Source: Eutypa lata | Taxonomy: Eukaryota > Ascomycota > Sordariomycetes > Xylariales > Diatrypaceae | DNA: 64,000 nt | Direction of reading: 5' to 3' | NCBI GenBank assembly: GCA_022661535.1 | Contig: JAKULF010000010.1 | Coordinates: 434,001-498,000 of the forward strand | Shown here: positions 61,503-64,000 of the stretch, piece by piece | How the letters are laid out: every line of letters begins with the position of its first letter | Position numbering within the stretch: the stretch's first letter is position 1 | Position numbers and translations under genes: made by a program | Notes under the pieces: model-generated | The model's input: only the letters and a program-made list of their open reading frames with translations | What the model was told of the DNA's origin: nothing | Database searches by the model: none

Positions 61503-62326
61503 ATGTCTTCCGTCGCATTAGGTTGCTATACTATTGTCGTGTCAGGTTTCTACTTAGTTGCTTATATTCCAGGGTTTCTCAATGCTCTAGTGTGTAATAA
61601 ACCTCTATTCGTTCTTTCAACTTTACCTACAGACAACCCTACCATGCTACAGGTTCAATTGTTTCTTTGCCGGATTTTCAGCTTCTTACAATTATGGTGT
61701 GACTTTGGATCAACTAGTGCTAAACCAGGAGAGAACATCAATGGTTTGAGGTGGAAGTGGATTTCTATTACGTTCCTCGTGTCGAACGATATTTTTGCCT
61801 AGAGCCTTACTGCGATAATTTGTGGTCACTTCGGTTATTTTTACCTCCCGGAGACACATCACCACTATTTAACGACGCTACTACTTCCGATCTTACACAT
61901 ATGTACCGTAAATCCGGGGTAGGAAGCGCCCTTACACGAAGCTCGCTCGTATATGCCACTCCGGGTATTAATCAGATCTATCAGACGAAGCTCGGAAGAA
62001 GTACCCAGTGCCAAGGTCCTCGAGCCGAGGTAACATATAGATATAATTCATCGTGGATAAAGAATAAGTATCAGGATGGGTCATTCCCTATTCCTCGAAT
62101 ATGTCGTGGTATTGAGTACAGTGACCAAACATGTTAAGTAATTACAAGGCTTTCTGCCTCTACTGTCACTCGCGCCTACATCCTCTGATCTCTAGATAAA
62201 GCTGGTAACGGATTTTACATATATACTAGAGAGCCTCGTACACGATGTTTTAGCTCAGAAAAGACACTCACTTCTATAACACTAGTGTGTGCTATTACCA
62301 ATCCGGACGAGCAAAATGTGAGATGA
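61503..62326 (+). CDS. Hypothetical protein, three-exon model
   Basis: I do not recognise this gene. Proposed exons are 61503-61743, 61803-62132 and 62196-62326, with introns of 59 and 63 bp (donors GTTTGA and GTTAAG, acceptors CTAG). They keep frame and give 233 residues. Without the first intron the frame would stop at once (near 61800); without the second it would stop after a cysteine at 62137. The product has a hydrophobic N-terminal third, then polar text (LWSLRLFLPPGDTSPLFND, then NSSWIKNKYQDGSF) ending KAGNGFYIYTREPRTRCF and ITNPDEQNVR. The donors are weak and the N-terminal exon may hold another intron, so the start is uncertain. A decayed gene is an alternative. Confidence 0.4.
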
Positions 62327-62989
62327 AATAATGTCCGATATCGCCCAGGTCCTTGGAAGATGACACTGAGACGTTGACATACAAATGTAAGTTGTTGACG
62401 GTTTCGGTTAACCGAGAGAGCTCCCGGTCGAAGTAGACAGCTTTTGGTTCATATAACGTTAGTTAATACGATCTCGGAATACGATAAATCAGACAAGATG
62501 ACATACCTGGACCGGGATCCATTTCTAGTCTGTCATCTAGGTAGGTTTCTGGTGGCTTCCTATTTAATAGCAAAAGGAAACCTTAGGACGGAGGTTGACC
62601 GCCGATCCTCGTTAGTATGACATATATTCTTCCTTAACATGTACACGAGTTATTTAGGAGGCCTGAAACAGGGAGTCATACACAGAAGCTGATATTGTGT
62701 TCTATGATCGAAAATATAACGGCCGTGGCAGGGAAGATCAGGACTATAGTAATTGGCTAGCTACTGGCGAGATAAAATGAGGTTGCAACACGAGGCTTAT
62801 AACTATATGATGGTGCAATCATGGCCTCCTTGTACCAAGACTTTTAGGAGGTCTCTTTCATATCCAGCTACGACTGCACTTTTTTTTATTGTATAAAGAG
62901 TACCATATCGATAACTCCCACGAACTACACTCGTTAAAATAATCAAATTATCTCATATTTTCTCCCATACCCGCCCATCTCCCCCTTTT
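62327..62989. other. Intergenic between convergent genes
   Basis: AT-rich; no gene seen. It separates the hypothetical plus-strand gene from the minus-strand gene ending at 62990. Confidence 0.5.
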
Positions 62990-63421
62990 TTATCTGGCCC
63001 GATCCGGGTACTGAGACTTAGTATGCCTAACGGCCCTCTCGAGAGGGAAGTCCCCGACAGTCTTAGCCGCCACCATCCAGTAGGACTTCCGGTTCCTTTT
63101 GCCGACTCTCGGCTCCGGTTCGTGGATGTAAAACGCCAACCGGTCCGGCCTCCGGCCCCGCATTACGTGCTCGGCCACCTTCCTATCGAAGTCGACCATG
63201 AACTCCGCCGGGCTCCCCCTCGTGATATTCTCCTTGAGCTCTATGATCAACGTTGGCCATGTCTCCTCGTTCCGGCGAGGCTTGAACCCCTCTTCGGCCA
63301 GGAACTCGATGCGGATTCGCGGTGGCGCGTGGCGCTGGCCGGTGAATAGCTCGAGGACTAGGTCGACCACTAGGTAGAATTGTGCTAGGTCGCCTGTTAG
63401 GTGGCCTACGTCTTGAGACAT
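62990..63421 (-). CDS. Hypothetical protein, 143 residues
   Basis: A single open frame from an ATG at 63421, GC-richer than the flanks and with no intron. I do not recognise the family. The product is hydrophilic and basic, with text such as RIRIEFLAEEGFKP, then WPTLIIELKENITRG, then FDRKVAEHVMRGRRPDRLAFYIHEPEP, then YWMVAAKTVG. Alternation of beta-like and charged segments suggests a compact alpha/beta domain. The run of Glu-x-Lys and Arg/Asp could suggest a nuclease-like fold, but that is speculation. No signal peptide and no membrane segment. The plus-strand frame at 63023-63349 is a shadow of this gene. Confidence 0.55.
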   Translation of the reverse strand: MSQDVGHLTGDLAQFYLVVDLVLELFTGQRHAPPRIRIEFLAEEGFKPRRNEETWPTLIIELKENITRGSPAEFMVDFDRKVAEHVMRGRRPDRLAFYIHEPEPRVGKRNRKSYWMVAAKTVGDFPLERAVRHTKSQYPDRAR

Positions 63422-64000
63422 GATGGTTACAGGCGTGATTTCTTCTACTTGAACTGTGGTTGTATTGCTTCTCTTGGGAGATTACACCTGGTGAGGGAAG
63501 GTTTTGTGAAATCCCTGAGAACAAAGACGTTTTGTATCATTTTATATATATATCGAGAGGAAACAAAGTAGACTAATAGTTTAGGAATAGGATCTGCCAT
63601 CGGCTTCTTTCAAGAAAGAAAAAAGAAAAGAAAAAACAGCTTAACAGGAATCTGGGTTGACCTGCACCAGAAACCGACGAACATCTTTGTTCTAAAACAC
63701 CACTTGCTCTTTCACGGACAATAGAGGTCTTCACAGGATCATGGGTTTATGGAGTGTTCAAATGACAAATGCTAGATCCCTTAGTTAGGTCCAATCCACG
63801 TCGGCCACGAGAATCCATATATGGAAACATTCCTATTAGAATATTTAAAACATCAATCAAGGTAGATATCTGCAATAGTGGTTATATGCTATCGCTTTGT
63901 TTAATACCTTAGATTATATTGAATAAAAGGGTGACAAAAAGAAATGAATCATCACGGAGTGGTAAAGCTACCTTTATTGATATGAGGCGCGATACAAACA
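63422..64000. other. Intergenic to window end
   Basis: Probable promoter of the minus-strand gene at the left. Nothing else recognised; the next gene may lie outside the window. Confidence 0.5.

Overview
The window looks like nuclear DNA of a filamentous ascomycete (Pezizomycotina; a sordariomycete such as a member of Xylariales is my best guess). Genes are far apart. Most have several short introns (about 60-200 bp) with GTAAGT-like donors, CTRAC-like branch sites and YAG acceptors. The recognisable families are typical of these fungi: a TeaR-type cell-end receptor, a sterol O-acyltransferase, Kre9/KNH1-like secreted proteins, a GH43 glycosidase, a class II-type heme peroxidase and fungal F-box/ankyrin proteins. 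There are no operons. Exon joins below were worked out by hand from splice signals and reading-frame continuity.

Layout. 1-14 kb is gene-poor accessory DNA. It holds a Cys-rich mini-protein (1958), an F-box-like/ankyrin gene (2770-4895, minus), a decayed paralogue of that gene (about 7085-7690), a zinc-ribbon protein with a Lys/Glu repeat tail (8743), and an F-box-family pseudogene split by a Pol III/SINE-like insertion carrying a perfect 64-bp direct repeat (9984-11782). 14-30 kb holds housekeeping-type genes: the TeaR homologue (minus), a metallophosphoesterase (plus) and a J-domain protein (plus). 30-36 kb has no protein gene that I can support, only an intron-containing tRNA-like gene on minus (34906-35024). 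36.4-41.3 kb is a run of secreted-protein genes: two tandem Kre9/KNH1-like small proteins and a GH43 enzyme. 42.3-49.7 kb holds a sterol O-acyltransferase (minus) and a flavin monooxygenase (plus), transcribed divergently. 51-53 kb is a secreted heme peroxidase. 53.4-56.3 kb is low-complexity, strand-asymmetric DNA with several minisatellites, including 26 exact copies of a 15-bp unit. 58.3-59.6 kb is a multi-pass membrane protein (minus). The last 4 kb holds two hypothetical genes.

How the genes relate. The GH43 enzyme and the peroxidase suggest secreted activity on plant cell wall or other complex polymers, and the Kre9-like pair suggests cell-surface or wall function. TeaR (polarity), sterol esterification, the J-domain protein and the phosphoesterase are independent cellular functions. 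I see no single pathway cluster. The most informative signals are the traces of gene duplication and decay: the ankyrin relic, the F-box pseudogene with its Pol III element, and the Kre9-like pair with a possible third, lost copy.
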